Notes: generated by a model from the sequence alone, not told the origin. Numbered from the stretch's first letter, positions 37,953-48,000 are shown. The stretch: DNA of 64,000 nucleotides from CAVPTL01 sp963729195 (GCA_963729195.1 CAVSNF010000020.1:124001-188000); one strand, 5' to 3'. Translations and numbers: made by a program.

Positions 37953-40672
37953 GCCCCGCCTTCGTCATCGAGTTCCCGCAGCTTTGCGGCCAACTCGCGA
38001 CGCCCCCGGCCTGGGGTGCAACTCAGTTTCTTGTACACCTTGTCGAGGTGATACGAAATCGTCTTCGCGCTCAGGAATAGCCGAGCAGCCACTTCGCTGT
38101 CGGTAAGCCCGCTCACGACCAGATCGGCGATCAGTCGCTCCTGCGGAGTCAGCCGGTCACGATTTGCGGGATCCGGAGCGGAGGGATGCTCGTTGGTGGC
38201 ACCCAGCTCCCCGCGCGCGCGTTCAGCCCAGGCGGCCGCGCCCAGCGCGTCGAACAGCTCGATCGCGGATCGCAAGGGCGGCCGCGATGCGGAGATGCGA
38301 CCCCGCCGACGCAGATGCTGACCGTGGGCGAGTTCGACCCGGGCGCGATGGTACGGGTGCGGCGGGGTCAGTTGCTCGGCCATGCCGGCTGCCTCGGCGA
38401 AGGCGTCGTCATCGCCGGAGACGATCGCGGCGGCGGCCGCCAGCCGGGCCTGCAGCCATCCCATCCCCGACGGAGAATCGGCTTGGGCAGCCATCAGCGC
38501 TGCTGCGTCATCGCTCTGACCGAGGTGCACCAGTGCCTCGACCAGATCGGGGATCAGCCACCGGCGGTTGTCCACTGCGCTCGGGGGCCCCGGCATCTCC
38601 AACCGTGTGGCCAGGTGCTGCGCTGCAGCCGCGGCATCGCCACCGGCCAGCCGAATCAGCCCGATGCAGGTTTCCACCAGCGCAAGCCGCTGGGCGGGGG
38701 GCCAGTCCAGCTCGACCAAGCGCTCCAACTCGGCGGTGGATCGCGCCTCGTCGCCGCGCACAGCGTGGATCCATGCCCGGGCAGCAATCGTCCGACCGCG
38801 CCACCGCTCCTGACCGGACGCCTCGGCCAGCTGCTCGGCGTCGGTCAGCGCTGCCAGGGCGTCGTCCCACGAACCCCGCGCCTCGGCGGCCCTCGCCCAC
38901 AGAAACAGTGCGTGCGGAAGCACCGCGACGGCGCCCCGCTCCCGAGCTGAGCTGACCGCCTGGGCGCTCAGCTCGAGATCGGGTTCGGCTTCACCGGTCG
39001 CCGCGGCGGCCAGCACCAGCAGCTCAGGCTCGGCGCGCAATCCGGCGTCCGCTGCCAGCCCCGCTCTCAGATCGTGGGCAAGTTGGGTCGCCTGCTCACC
39101 GTCGCCGGCATCCGCGATGGCGCCGGATCGGGCCAGCGATGCTCGCAGCCAGACAGCGTGGTCAGCTTCTCTGCTGAGGTCGCACGCGCGCGTCAAGAGT
39201 TCGATCTGCCGTGCGGGAGCAGCTCGTTCTGCTGCGGCGATCAGCATCCGGGCCGCGCGGGCCGGATCCAGCCCGCTCAGCTTGGCCGCGGTCTCCAGCA
39301 CCTCGTCGACGTCGACCGCGCCTCCCTGCCGGATCTCGATACGGGCGCGCAGGTACTCGACGTCGGCGGCCAGCAGGGGATCGGAAACCGGCTCGCCGAT
39401 GCGGTCGAGCAGCTCAGAGCTCTCGGCCGGCCGGCCCGCCTGCCAGGCCGCAGAAGCTGCCAGCCACAGCCTGCGGCAGCGATCGTGCTCCTGTTCGCTC
39501 AGCTCGGCTGCGCGCCGGTAGGCGGCCGCTGCAACGCCGTATCCGACTCGCTCACGGTAGCGGTCACCGGCCCACTCCAGCTCGGCGGCCACCTCGTCGT
39601 CAGGCTGGGTGGCGGCCTTGCCCAGGTGCACGGCGCGCCGGTCGCGGTAGCGCGGCTCGACCAAGGCCGCGGCGATGCGGGCGTGGGCCAGCCGCCGCTC
39701 CTCAGGCGAGGCCGCCTGGTACAAGGCCGAACGCATCAGCGGGTTGGCGAAGCCGATCTGCTCGCCGTGGACGACCAGCAGCCCCTGCCGCTCGGCATCG
39801 GCCAGCGCGTCGAATCCGTCCGCGCCGGGAACGCGGGAAAGTACCCGGATCGAGCGGGTGTCGGCCGCGGCCACTGACACCAGCAGACCACGGGCGGTCG
39901 CCGACATCGGATCGGTCTCGTCCAGCAGCCGTCCCACCATGTCGGCGGCTACCGGCAGTGGGATCGGCAGCGGCTCCGACCCATCCAGTTGCGCGGGTGA
40001 AAGCAGCCCGGCGGCGGCCACGATCGCGAGTGGGATGCCGCCGCTCTCGGCCAGAATGCGATCCGCCACCGCCGGTGTCGGAACGACTCCGGAACGCAGC
40101 TGCAGCAGCCGGCTGCAGTCCTGCGGTGACATCGGTTGGAGCGTCAACGACGGGAAACTCGACAGTGGGCGGGATTCGGGGTCGCTGGTGGCCGCGAGCA
40201 TCGCAATCCCTTCACGATCCAGCCGCCGCGCGGTGAAGGCCAATGCCTCGGCGGATGCCAGGTCGAGCCAATGAGCGTCGTCGATCAAGATCAGTAGCGG
40301 CCTCGATCCAGCCGCCAGCCCCAGCAGCGAGAGCGTCGCCGCGGCGACCGCGAACCGATCAGTGGGAGTCGGTGCGGCCAGTGCGAGCGCCCCCTCGAGC
40401 GCCGCCCGTTGGGGGTCGGGGATTTCCCTCAGGCGCGGCAGCAACGGATACAGCAACTCGTACAGCCCGGCGAATGCGATATCTCGCTCGGTGACCACGG
40501 CGCTCAGCCGCATCACTTCCATGCCCTCAGCCGAGACTGAGGCCAGATCCAGCAGTGCGGTCTTGCCGATTCCCGGCGGCCCGCGCAGGATCAACGTGCG
40601 GCTGCGACCCAGCCGAGCGCTGTCGAGCAGATCGGCGACGGCTGACTTCTCGGCATTTCTCCCAATCAGCAC
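37949..40672 (-). CDS. Large ATPase-LuxR transcriptional regulator (LAL/MalT-like)
   Basis: This is a 907-residue regulator of the LAL type. The N-terminal AAA/STAND ATPase has Walker A GPPGIGKTAL (31-40) and Walker B LLILIDDAHW (126-135). A long helical-repeat middle (about residues 340-830, TPR-like) leads to a LuxR HTH at the C terminus (LTPQERLIADLVVSGLTDSE, KTISYHLDKVYKKLS). It is the first gene of the six-gene operon and probably regulates it in response to a ligand or protein signal. It diverges from the secreted propeller gene at 40806; the 133-base gap shows no strong palindrome. Confidence 0.9.
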   Translation of the reverse strand: MLIGRNAEKSAVADLLDSARLGRSRTLILRGPPGIGKTALLDLASVSAEGMEVMRLSAVVTERDIAFAGLYELLYPLLPRLREIPDPQRAALEGALALAAPTPTDRFAVAAATLSLLGLAAGSRPLLILIDDAHWLDLASAEALAFTARRLDREGIAMLAATSDPESRPLSSFPSLTLQPMSPQDCSRLLQLRSGVVPTPAVADRILAESGGIPLAIVAAAGLLSPAQLDGSEPLPIPLPVAADMVGRLLDETDPMSATARGLLVSVAAADTRSIRVLSRVPGADGFDALADAERQGLLVVHGEQIGFANPLMRSALYQAASPEERRLAHARIAAALVEPRYRDRRAVHLGKAATQPDDEVAAELEWAGDRYRERVGYGVAAAAYRRAAELSEQEHDRCRRLWLAASAAWQAGRPAESSELLDRIGEPVSDPLLAADVEYLRARIEIRQGGAVDVDEVLETAAKLSGLDPARAARMLIAAAERAAPARQIELLTRACDLSREADHAVWLRASLARSGAIADAGDGEQATQLAHDLRAGLAADAGLRAEPELLVLAAAATGEAEPDLELSAQAVSSARERGAVAVLPHALFLWARAAEARGSWDDALAALTDAEQLAEASGQERWRGRTIAARAWIHAVRGDEARSTAELERLVELDWPPAQRLALVETCIGLIRLAGGDAAAAAQHLATRLEMPGPPSAVDNRRWLIPDLVEALVHLGQSDDAAALMAAQADSPSGMGWLQARLAAAAAIVSGDDDAFAEAAGMAEQLTPPHPYHRARVELAHGQHLRRRGRISASRPPLRSAIELFDALGAAAWAERARGELGATNEHPSAPDPANRDRLTPQERLIADLVVSGLTDSEVAARLFLSAKTISYHLDKVYKKLSCTPGRGRRELAAKLRELDDEGGA

Positions 40673-40805
40673 CTTCTGAATATATGCTCAATGTAGGTCG
40701 GCGTCTTCTGCGGCACGCGGACCAGGAGAATCCCCGATGCCGAGGGGCCCTGGGGCGTCGATCATCAGTCGTGTTGCAATCACCGTTTGAGGAGGAGATG
40801 GCACG

Positions 40806-41924
40806 ATGAGGCGGATCGTTTTGGCGCTCGTGGCTCTGCTGGCGCTGACAGTCGTCGTAGTTGCGCCTGCCGGCGCAGCTGTGGCGCTCACCCTGCGACC
40901 GCTTGTCAGTCCGGATTCACGCCCGTACGACTACTTCGGCCGGTCGGTCGACGTGTCGGGGACAACCGCCGTCGTGGGCGCGTTCCACAACCACGATCAC
41001 GGCTCGCCCGGAGAGGTGGGCGCGGCCTCCGTGTACATCCGTTCGGGGAAGAGCTGGAAGCTTCAGCAGAAACTGAAGGCCCCCGACGGCCAGGATGGGG
41101 AGTGGTTCGGGACGTGGGTGTCGATCTCCGGATCGACCGTGGCGGTTGCTGCTCCCACTCCCGGCAAGGTGTACATCTTCGTGCGCACCGGCACCACCTG
41201 GAAGCTGCAGCAGACGTTGCTCGTCGCGACTCCCCCGGACTTCGACGGTCGCAGCGGGTCGATGTCTCTGTCCGGCTCGACGCTGGCCTTCGCCGACGGG
41301 CAGACCGTGAAGATGTATGTACGCACCGGATCGACGTGGAAGCTCGCACCGGCGCTGACCCAGGGCAACGGCGACACGATTGAGAGCGTGAACGTGAACG
41401 GTGCCGGCCTGGTGGCCTCGGCGCCGACCGGCGGGCGCGTGTACGTGTACACCCGCACCGGGACAACCTGGTCACTGCAGCAGACGCTGGTCGCCCGAAA
41501 CGGCGTCAGCTTCGACGAGGCGGCGGTGTCGGGCTCGACCGTGGCGGTCAGCGGGGGTAATGCCGCCGGCACCAAGGAGGCCGTGTCCGTGTATGTCCGC
41601 CAGGGGACGATCTGGCAGCTCCAGCAGATCTTGACCACGGCCAGTGCTCACATCGAGAAGTCGTCACTGGGACTGTCCGGTGCCACGGTGGTGGTGGGCG
41701 GGCGCGACCCGGCCGTGAGCGGTGGCGCGGCCTTCGTGTTCACTCGCTCGGGGACGACCTGGACGCTCCAAAACGAGCTGCACCCGGCCGCCAACGCCAG
41801 CAGCGATCGGTTCGCTGCGTCGGTGGCGGTGTCGGGTTCAGTCACCAACACCGGCTCGTCGATCGTCGTGGGCGCGCCGGGCACGAACGGCAAACGAGGC
41901 GCGGGGTACGGGTTCACTAGCTGA
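40806..41924 (+). CDS. Secreted FG-GAP-like beta-propeller protein
   Basis: This is a 372-residue protein with a clear signal peptide (IVLALVALLALTVVVVAPAGA, cleavage near residue 24). The rest is made of about seven repeats of roughly 45-50 residues. Each carries a SGSTVAV-type strand and a VRTGTTWKLQQ-type strand, typical of bacterial FG-GAP-like propellers. It is preceded by a strong GAGGAGGAG ribosome-binding site. Followed after 17 bases by another secreted protein, it is probably a surface or extracellular adhesion/recognition protein. No enzyme motif is seen. Confidence 0.8.
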   Translation: MRRIVLALVALLALTVVVVAPAGAAVALTLRPLVSPDSRPYDYFGRSVDVSGTTAVVGAFHNHDHGSPGEVGAASVYIRSGKSWKLQQKLKAPDGQDGEWFGTWVSISGSTVAVAAPTPGKVYIFVRTGTTWKLQQTLLVATPPDFDGRSGSMSLSGSTLAFADGQTVKMYVRTGSTWKLAPALTQGNGDTIESVNVNGAGLVASAPTGGRVYVYTRTGTTWSLQQTLVARNGVSFDEAAVSGSTVAVSGGNAAGTKEAVSVYVRQGTIWQLQQILTTASAHIEKSSLGLSGATVVVGGRDPAVSGGAAFVFTRSGTTWTLQNELHPAANASSDRFAASVAVSGSVTNTGSSIVVGAPGTNGKRGAGYGFTS

Positions 41925-41941
41925 CCGAAAGGACGTCGATC

Positions 41942-42856
41942 ATGATCAAGCGAAAGCGGACCACAGTGTTCGCGGTGGGTGCCATCGCAGTGGTGGCCCT
42001 GGCAGTTGCGGGTGAGGTGTGGGCAAACCTGGCCCAGACGCCGGTGCTGACCACGGCTCGGTCAGAGCAGCACCCGGCGGCGTTTGGTACCTATCTGACA
42101 TGGGATCAGAACTCTGCCGCCAAGCCGAACCACCACAATGCATTCCTCCGAAACGGGGCGACGACGATCCAGCTCAACGCGGCTCACACGTATGGCTGGG
42201 GCGGCGGGATCGACGGCACCACGGTGGTATTTCAACAGGTGTCGCTGAGGGGCCAGTCCGATATTCGGTTCTACGATGCGGTCACCAAGATGCGCAGCGC
42301 CCCGCCCGCCGGAGTGAATACGCCGGCGTGGGAGTGGAGTCCTTCCGTCTCAGGCAACTGGCTGCTGTTCGGCCGCGAGAAGGGCACAAACAACAGCCAG
42401 GTGATCCTGCGGAGCACGACGTCCAAGACCTCCTACAAGCTCGCCGCCGAAAACACCCGGAACAATTTCGTGTCTCCTGGTCAGGTGAACGGCAACTGGG
42501 CGGTGTGGACGGAGTGTTTCGTCGATCACTGCAGCGTGTATCTGCGCGACATCGCCGGCAAGGTCACCACCAAGCTCGCCAATACCCTGCCCCCGGCTCG
42601 CGACGAATACGCCCCGAGTGTGTCAACCGACGGGACTGTCTACTACATGCACTCCGGCCGCAAGTGCGGGGAGGCGGTCAAGCTGGTGAAGAAGGCCATC
42701 GGCCAGCCCGAGACGATTCTCAACACCTTCAACCCGGGCATCGACGTGCCCGACACCAATGCGACCGCAGACGCCACCAGCGGAACTGACGTGTACATCC
42801 AGCGGCTCAACTGCAAGGCCAACACCGACGACGTCTTCAGAGTCGTCGATCCGTAG
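41942..42856 (+). CDS. Secreted beta-propeller-like (TolB/PD40-type) protein
   Basis: This is a 304-residue protein with an N-terminal signal or membrane segment (residues about 7-26, TTVFAVGAIAVVALAVAGEV). The remainder contains repeated short strands with SGNWLLFGRE-, NGNWAVWTE- and DGTVYYMHS-like motifs, as in TolB-type propellers. Cysteines occur in pairs that could form disulfides (ECFVDHC). It is co-transcribed with the FG-GAP gene and followed by a palindromic repeat. Function is unknown. Confidence 0.72.
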   Translation: MIKRKRTTVFAVGAIAVVALAVAGEVWANLAQTPVLTTARSEQHPAAFGTYLTWDQNSAAKPNHHNAFLRNGATTIQLNAAHTYGWGGGIDGTTVVFQQVSLRGQSDIRFYDAVTKMRSAPPAGVNTPAWEWSPSVSGNWLLFGREKGTNNSQVILRSTTSKTSYKLAAENTRNNFVSPGQVNGNWAVWTECFVDHCSVYLRDIAGKVTTKLANTLPPARDEYAPSVSTDGTVYYMHSGRKCGEAVKLVKKAIGQPETILNTFNPGIDVPDTNATADATSGTDVYIQRLNCKANTDDVFRVVDP

Positions 42857-42866
42857 GGGTGGGGCC

Positions 42867-42903
42867 GGGGTGAATAACGGTGCCAGGCACCGTTATTCAC
42901 CCC
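42867..42903. repeat. Palindromic repeat, best-preserved copy
   Basis: This is a perfect 37-base palindrome with arms GGGGTGAATAACGGTGCC around a central A, lying between two co-directional plus-strand genes. The outer GGGG/CCCC extension is unique to this copy. Confidence 0.88.
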
Positions 42904-42947
42904 AGGCTGGTCCGCGCGGGTCCTGCGCCTCAGGCGGCCGATCGGAT

Positions 42948-43850
42948 ATGGTCACCCCGATGGCCGCTCCCGAACACATCCCCTGCGAACTCGTGCTGGA
43001 CGCGCGTGCCCCGCTGGGCGAGGGGCCGGTGTGGGACGCCGAGAACCAGGCGCTTCTGTGGGTCGACATCGACGACCACGAGATCCACCGGTTCGATCCC
43101 GGCACCGGGACGGATATCTCGGTGGCGATGGAGTGCGGCGTGTCGGCGGTGGCGATCCGGGAGCAGGGAGGGCTGGTGGCGGCCACCGGCGATGGGTTCG
43201 CGCTGGTCTCGATGGCCACCGGCACCGCGGAGGTCGAGGTGATCGCCGAGCCGGAGGGCGGCAATGACGTCAACCGGATGAACGATGGCAAGTGTGACCC
43301 CGCCGGTCGCTTCTGGGCGGGCAGTATGAGCTACACCGAGACTGACGCCAGCGGTTCGCTGTATCTGCTCGACACCGATCTGACGGTCCAATCGGTCTTA
43401 TCCGGGGTGACCGTCTCCAACGGCCTTGGCTGGTCGCCGCCGGGCACCTCGATGTACTACGTCGACTCGCCCACCTGCAAGGTCACGGTGATGGACTACG
43501 ACCTGCTCACCGGGGCCGCCTCGCACCAGCGCGACCTGTTTCAGGTCGGCACCCAGGAAGCGCAGCCCGATGGTCTCGCGGTCGACGCCGACGGGTGCCT
43601 TTGGGTAGCGATCTGGGGTGGGCACGAGGTTCGCTGCTTCTCGCCTACGGGGGAGTTTCTGGCGGTGATCGAGCTACCGGCCGCGCAGGTCACGAGCTGC
43701 TGCTTCGGAGGCAAAGGGCTGACCGACCTGTACATCACCACCGCCGCCCACGGCCTCTCCGACCAAGAGATCGACGCCACCAGCGCCGGCGGCCTCTTCA
43801 TCGCCCAGCCCGGCGTCCGAGGGCTCCAAGTGGCCCGCTTTTCTGGGTGA
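42948..43850 (+). CDS. SMP-30/gluconolactonase-like protein (second)
   Basis: This is a 300-residue six-bladed propeller of the SMP-30 family, unlike the short copy at 3037 in detail but with the same motifs: APLGEGPVWD (metal Glu), RMNDGKCDPAGRFWAG, VSNGLGWSP (Asn) and QPDGLAVDADG (Asp). ATG 42948 is used; ATG 42960 is an alternative. It is likely a lactonase acting on sugar lactones. It is flanked on both sides by copies of the palindromic repeat; its TGA immediately precedes the copy at 43851. Confidence 0.87.
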   Translation: MVTPMAAPEHIPCELVLDARAPLGEGPVWDAENQALLWVDIDDHEIHRFDPGTGTDISVAMECGVSAVAIREQGGLVAATGDGFALVSMATGTAEVEVIAEPEGGNDVNRMNDGKCDPAGRFWAGSMSYTETDASGSLYLLDTDLTVQSVLSGVTVSNGLGWSPPGTSMYYVDSPTCKVTVMDYDLLTGAASHQRDLFQVGTQEAQPDGLAVDADGCLWVAIWGGHEVRCFSPTGEFLAVIELPAAQVTSCCFGGKGLTDLYITTAAHGLSDQEIDATSAGGLFIAQPGVRGLQVARFSG

Positions 43851-43879
43851 TGAATAACGGTGCCTGGCACCGTTATTCA
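43851..43879. repeat. Palindromic repeat with central T
   Basis: This is a perfect 29-base palindrome (arms TGAATAACGGTGCC, centre T instead of A) between convergent genes. The minus-strand nucleotidyltransferase gene ends on the TGA of the right arm (43877-43879). The plus-strand gene ends one base before the left arm. Confidence 0.88.
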
Positions 43880-44632
43880 CTCCACCTCTTCGGGCTCCTC
43901 GTACCAGCGCTTCTTGTCGCCGACGCGGTTTCGCATCTTCCATTTGCCCGATTTGGGCTGGTCTTCGATTCGCTGCCACAGCCGTTCCAGGCGCTCAGAC
44001 ACCAGCGCCTGGCCCGCTTCATCGAGGCCGCAGGTGGGTAGTGCCGCGCGCACTCGCTCGACGTTCATCTTGGTGGTTCGCCAAAGACCCCAGTCGGAGG
44101 CGCACAGCTCGGCCACTCGGGTGGCATTGATCGTGCCCTGATCGTCGTCGGTGACGTCGTGGTGGTAGAGCATGGTGAGGATGTCGGTCTGATCCTTGGC
44201 ATTCAGCTGCACGATCTGGAACTTGGTCAGGAGCAGCTCCGCCAGAGGGATGCCGTGTTCGGCGAGCAGAATCCGCTCGGTGATCGGGATCTCGTGGCAC
44301 ATCTCGAATGAGCCAACGAACACGTCCACCTGGCGCTGGTTGGCGACGTCGTAGAACAGCATCCTGCGGTGGCCGTTCATCGCGTTGAACTGGCGGTCGG
44401 CCTCATAGCCGGTGGCCAGCATCAGCTCGGTGACCTGTTTCGACTTGCCCTTGACGGTGGCCAGATCGATGTCCTTGTACTCGCGCTGGAACACCGGTTC
44501 GGTGTCGACGCCGATGTGCAGGCGCACCGCCAATCCGCCGATCAGTCTGACCGGCACGTCGGCCGCGTGCGCGGCCTCCAGGAGCCGTGTGGCCTCGGCC
44601 ACGATGTCGCTGTCGGGAACCACCGTGCTCAT
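43877..44632 (-). CDS. Nucleotidyltransferase-fold protein
   Basis: This is a 251-residue protein with the minimal nucleotidyltransferase pattern: VRLIGGLAVRLH (about residues 28-39, the GG motif), KDIDLATVKG (the DxD motif) and RQVDVFVG (third Asp). Such folds occur in AbiEii-type toxins, aminoglycoside nucleotidyltransferases and tRNA-modifying enzymes. No antitoxin-like partner gene is adjacent, so a toxin role is not supported. The C-terminal tail is basic (KWKMRNRVGDKKRW). Its stop codon lies in the palindromic repeat. Confidence 0.72.
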   Translation of the reverse strand: MSTVVPDSDIVAEATRLLEAAHAADVPVRLIGGLAVRLHIGVDTEPVFQREYKDIDLATVKGKSKQVTELMLATGYEADRQFNAMNGHRRMLFYDVANQRQVDVFVGSFEMCHEIPITERILLAEHGIPLAELLLTKFQIVQLNAKDQTDILTMLYHHDVTDDDQGTINATRVAELCASDWGLWRTTKMNVERVRAALPTCGLDEAGQALVSERLERLWQRIEDQPKSGKWKMRNRVGDKKRWYEEPEEVE

Positions 44633-44665
44633 CGTGCGAGCGTAGCAGCCCCCGTCGGTCGGCCG

Positions 44666-45082
44666 CTATCGGACCTCAAGCGGGTCGCCGTTTTTGTCGC
44701 CGGTCCAGTGGAAGACCTGGATGTTGCCGTGGTTGTCGAGGTAGCGGATCACTCCGCTTGCAATCACCGGGACGTCGGGTGGTGAGGGCACGAAAATGTG
44801 GGCGGCCCAGGCCGCGGCCGTGTTCTTGTACACCGCCTGGGGGCGGACGTTGGCGGTCAGCATCCACTCCTCGCCCTCGTCATCATCCGACCCCGTGCGG
44901 GGCAGCGGGTTTTTGACAAACACCCCCATCGCAATCGCGGTGCCCTTGCCCGGTTGGGTCAAGCTGATGTTGACCTCGGCCAGCACGTCGTCCTCATCGA
45001 AGAGCAGCGGCCCACAGGCAACCACCTGATTGCCGCCACTGAGCAGTGTCAGTGGCTGGTCGAACCGTGACTTGGCTCCCAT
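44666..45082 (-). CDS. Conserved-looking protein of unknown function
   Basis: This is a 138-residue soluble protein with predicted beta structure (LLSGGNQVVACGPLLFDEDDVLAEVNISLTQ region; GVIRYLDNHGNIQVFHW). It has an acidic loop (SDDDEGEEW) and no signal peptide or membrane segment. Its first codons overlap the end of the large cyclase-ATPase gene by 34 bases, so the two are probably translated from one message. No family is recognised. Confidence 0.6.
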   Translation of the reverse strand: MGAKSRFDQPLTLLSGGNQVVACGPLLFDEDDVLAEVNISLTQPGKGTAIAMGVFVKNPLPRTGSDDDEGEEWMLTANVRPQAVYKNTAAAWAAHIFVPSPPDVPVIASGVIRYLDNHGNIQVFHWTGDKNGDPLEVR

Positions 45083-48000
45083 CGTCCACCCCTCCTAGGC
45101 CCGTTTACCCTGGTGGCGATTGTCGCATACTCGCGCCCGGCGCTGCCACCGGAGCGCAAGGATTGCTCGGCGGCGGCCACGTGTGCCGTGGCGCCCACGC
45201 TGCACCAGAACGGAAGGCTCCGTTCGACCTGCTCCACAGACCCCGCGAGCAGCCGCGCGGAGGCCTCGTCCGGCAGCGAACCGATCCGCGCATACAGGTC
45301 GGCCGCCCGCTCGAAATCACCCTCGGCGACCACCCCGGCCGCCTCGACCCACCGGCTGGGCAGCGAGAAGTCCCCCGCGGCGGCGGCAAAGCGGCCCTGC
45401 AGCGCCGGAATCGATGAGGCCGCAAACGCGGCCGACATGAGCGCCTCCGAGGAGATCGCAACACCCATCCACCATCGGCTCAGGAGTTCGGAGACCAACT
45501 CGGCGGCGGCGTCCACCCGTCCGTCCACGACGCACAGCTGCGCCGCGACCCCGAGGGCCGAGACGAAGTACTGCGGCTCACCGATCTGGCGGGCCAGCCG
45601 CACGGCCTCGGTCGCGTGCGCGGTCGCCGCTGCCCGGTCTCCGCGGGCCGCGTCGATCCGCGCCCTCAGCGTGTGTGCCTCCACGGCGTCGCCGTGGCTC
45701 GAGTCCTCGTCCGCGTGGGCGATCATCCGATCAGCGGCCCGTGCGGCGCCGTCCCAATCTCCCGAGTGGTAGAGCAGGCACCCCTGCGCAGCGTCCACGA
45801 GCTGTGTCATATACGTCAGACCCAGACGGGCCGCCCGCCGCTTGGCGTCAGCCTGGGCGCTACCCGCACCGGCCAGGTCACCGAGTGCCAGCAGACAGAT
45901 TCCGTAGTTGTGCTCGATCATCGCCCCGTCGTAGGACTCGAGCGTGCGCGCGATCGTGGCGGCGCGCTCGAACTCGGCGATCGCGCGCACGTCCTGCTGC
46001 TGCAGCCACGCCAGCGCCAGCGTCTGGTGACTCCACGCGCGCAGGTCGTCCAGCCCCAGCTCGGATGCGATCACCCCGGCGTCCCCGGCCGTCCGGATCG
46101 CCTCGTCCAGCCGTCCCTGCAACACGTACACGCTCGCCAATGACGTCAACACTCCCGCCTTGGCCGGCGACATCGGCTCGTGTTCGAGCAGGTCGACGGC
46201 GCGCGTGAGATGCCCAAGCGCCGTGGCCTTGTCGCCGTGCTGGTCGAGCCAGATGCCGATCTCGCTCTCGGCCTCGGCGGCCGACTCGAGGTCGCCGCCG
46301 GCGGCCAGCTCGCGCGCGACCAGCTCCAGATCCGGCGGCAGCACGTCCTCGCTGAACATCCGCGCCCGGGCGTATCGGTAGCGCAGAAGCGGCGGTGCGG
46401 AGGTGCCCTGCGGGTACAGGGGGAAGGCCGAGCTGTAGAAGCGCGCGGCCGCACCGAACGCGTTCAACGCAAGGGCGCGATCGGCCGCCTCGAGCAGGGC
46501 TGCGCGAGCCTGGGCGGGGAGTTCTCCCGTGTTCGATCCGGCGGCGGTGTACAGGTCGAGCGCAGTCAGATAGTGGTGGGCGAGCAGCTCGATCCAGTCT
46601 CCCCGCTCGTCTCCCAGCGACTCGATCCACGCTGCGACCCGGGTGTGCTTCTCGGCTTTGGCAGACCTCACCACCTGCGCGTAGGCGACGTCACGAATGA
46701 GGGCATGCTGGAAGCTGTATTGCGTCTCGCCGTCGACCGACGACTCGGGCTCCACCCGCAGAAACTCGCGTTGTTGGAGGCGGTGGAGCTGCTCCTCCAC
46801 CTCCCAGCGCCCTCGCCCGGCCACGCGTGCCACAGCCCCCACCCACACCACCTTGCCGATCACCGCCGCGTCCTGCACCAGAGCCTTGTCCTCGGCTGGG
46901 AGTGCGTCCAGCCGCGCCGCGATGATCCCGTGCACCGACTCGGGCAGCGGCAGCTCGCCACTCCCGGCCAGCGACCAGCCGCGCCCGCGTCGCACCAGGA
47001 AGCCGCGGTCGAGCAGCATCCGCACGTACTCCTGCGCATACAGCGGGTTGCCCTCGGCGCGGCTCAGCAGCGCCGTCTGGGTCTCGGCCGGCAGCGCCAC
47101 CTGGTCGAGCAGGGTGGCGATCAACTTGGCCGTATCGCGCTCGGACAGCGGGGGCAGCGAGATCGTGAGTGCGTCGGTTCCGGTGCCCCAGCCTGGCCGG
47201 CGGTCGAGCAGCTCCGGCCTGGCCGTGCACAGCACCAGCACCGGCACCGCCGACATCAACTCCACCAGCTGATGCACGAAGTCGAGCAGCGCGTCGTCGG
47301 CCCAGTGCAGGTCCTCGAACACCAGCACCAGCGGGTGTTGCCCGGCCAGCGATTCGAGGAACCGCCGCCAGGCGGCAAACGCCTCGACCTGCCGGTCCTC
47401 GGCCGGCTCACCGCGTTGCTCGACGCCCAGCAGCGGACGCAGCTGGGCTTCCACCCAGGCCGCTTCCCGGGCATCGGTGAAGCGCGAGGCGACCGCTGCG
47501 TGCAGCTTGCCGGCCGCGCTGTCCATCCCGTCGGAATGCAGAATCCCGGCCGCCGACCGCACCACCTCGGCCAGCGCCCAGAAGGTGACGCCCTCGCCAT
47601 AGGGAAGCGACCGGCCTTTCAGGCGGGCGATCGACTCGCCGTCCTGCTCGACCCGGCGAAGCAGCTCGAACACCAGCCGGCTCTTGCCGATCCCCGGGAC
47701 GCCCACCACGGTTACGAGCTGCGGTGCATGGTGCTCGCGCGCACGCACGAGGGCTGACCACACCGCGTCCAGTTGGGAGTCGCGCCCCACCAACGGTGTG
47801 GCGTGGGGTGAACGCGGGTCGGTGTCGGCCGGCTTGGCGGCCCGAGCCGACCACACCTTCAGGGGCTCGCGCTTGCCCTTGACGCGCAGGTCCTCGGCAG
47901 GCTCGTACTCGACCACGCGACCGGTTGCTCGGTAGGTGACCTCACCCACCAGCACGCCGTCCACCGGGGCGGCGGCCTGCAGCCGGGCGGCGGTGTTGAC

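Noticed and set aside
31618..40672. Lasso-peptide or beta-lactam biosynthesis cluster
   Set aside because: No precursor peptide, B-protein protease or recognition element was found; only the ligase resembles such clusters.
43877..44632. AbiE-type toxin-antitoxin system
   Set aside because: The nucleotidyltransferase fold is present but there is no neighbouring antitoxin-like HTH gene; the adjacent small gene belongs with the cyclase gene.
46180..47757. A 525-codon plus-strand frame opposite the cyclase-ATPase gene
   Set aside because: The opposite strand encodes a well-recognised cyclase/AAA protein; the plus frame shows no domain and is compositionally a shadow.
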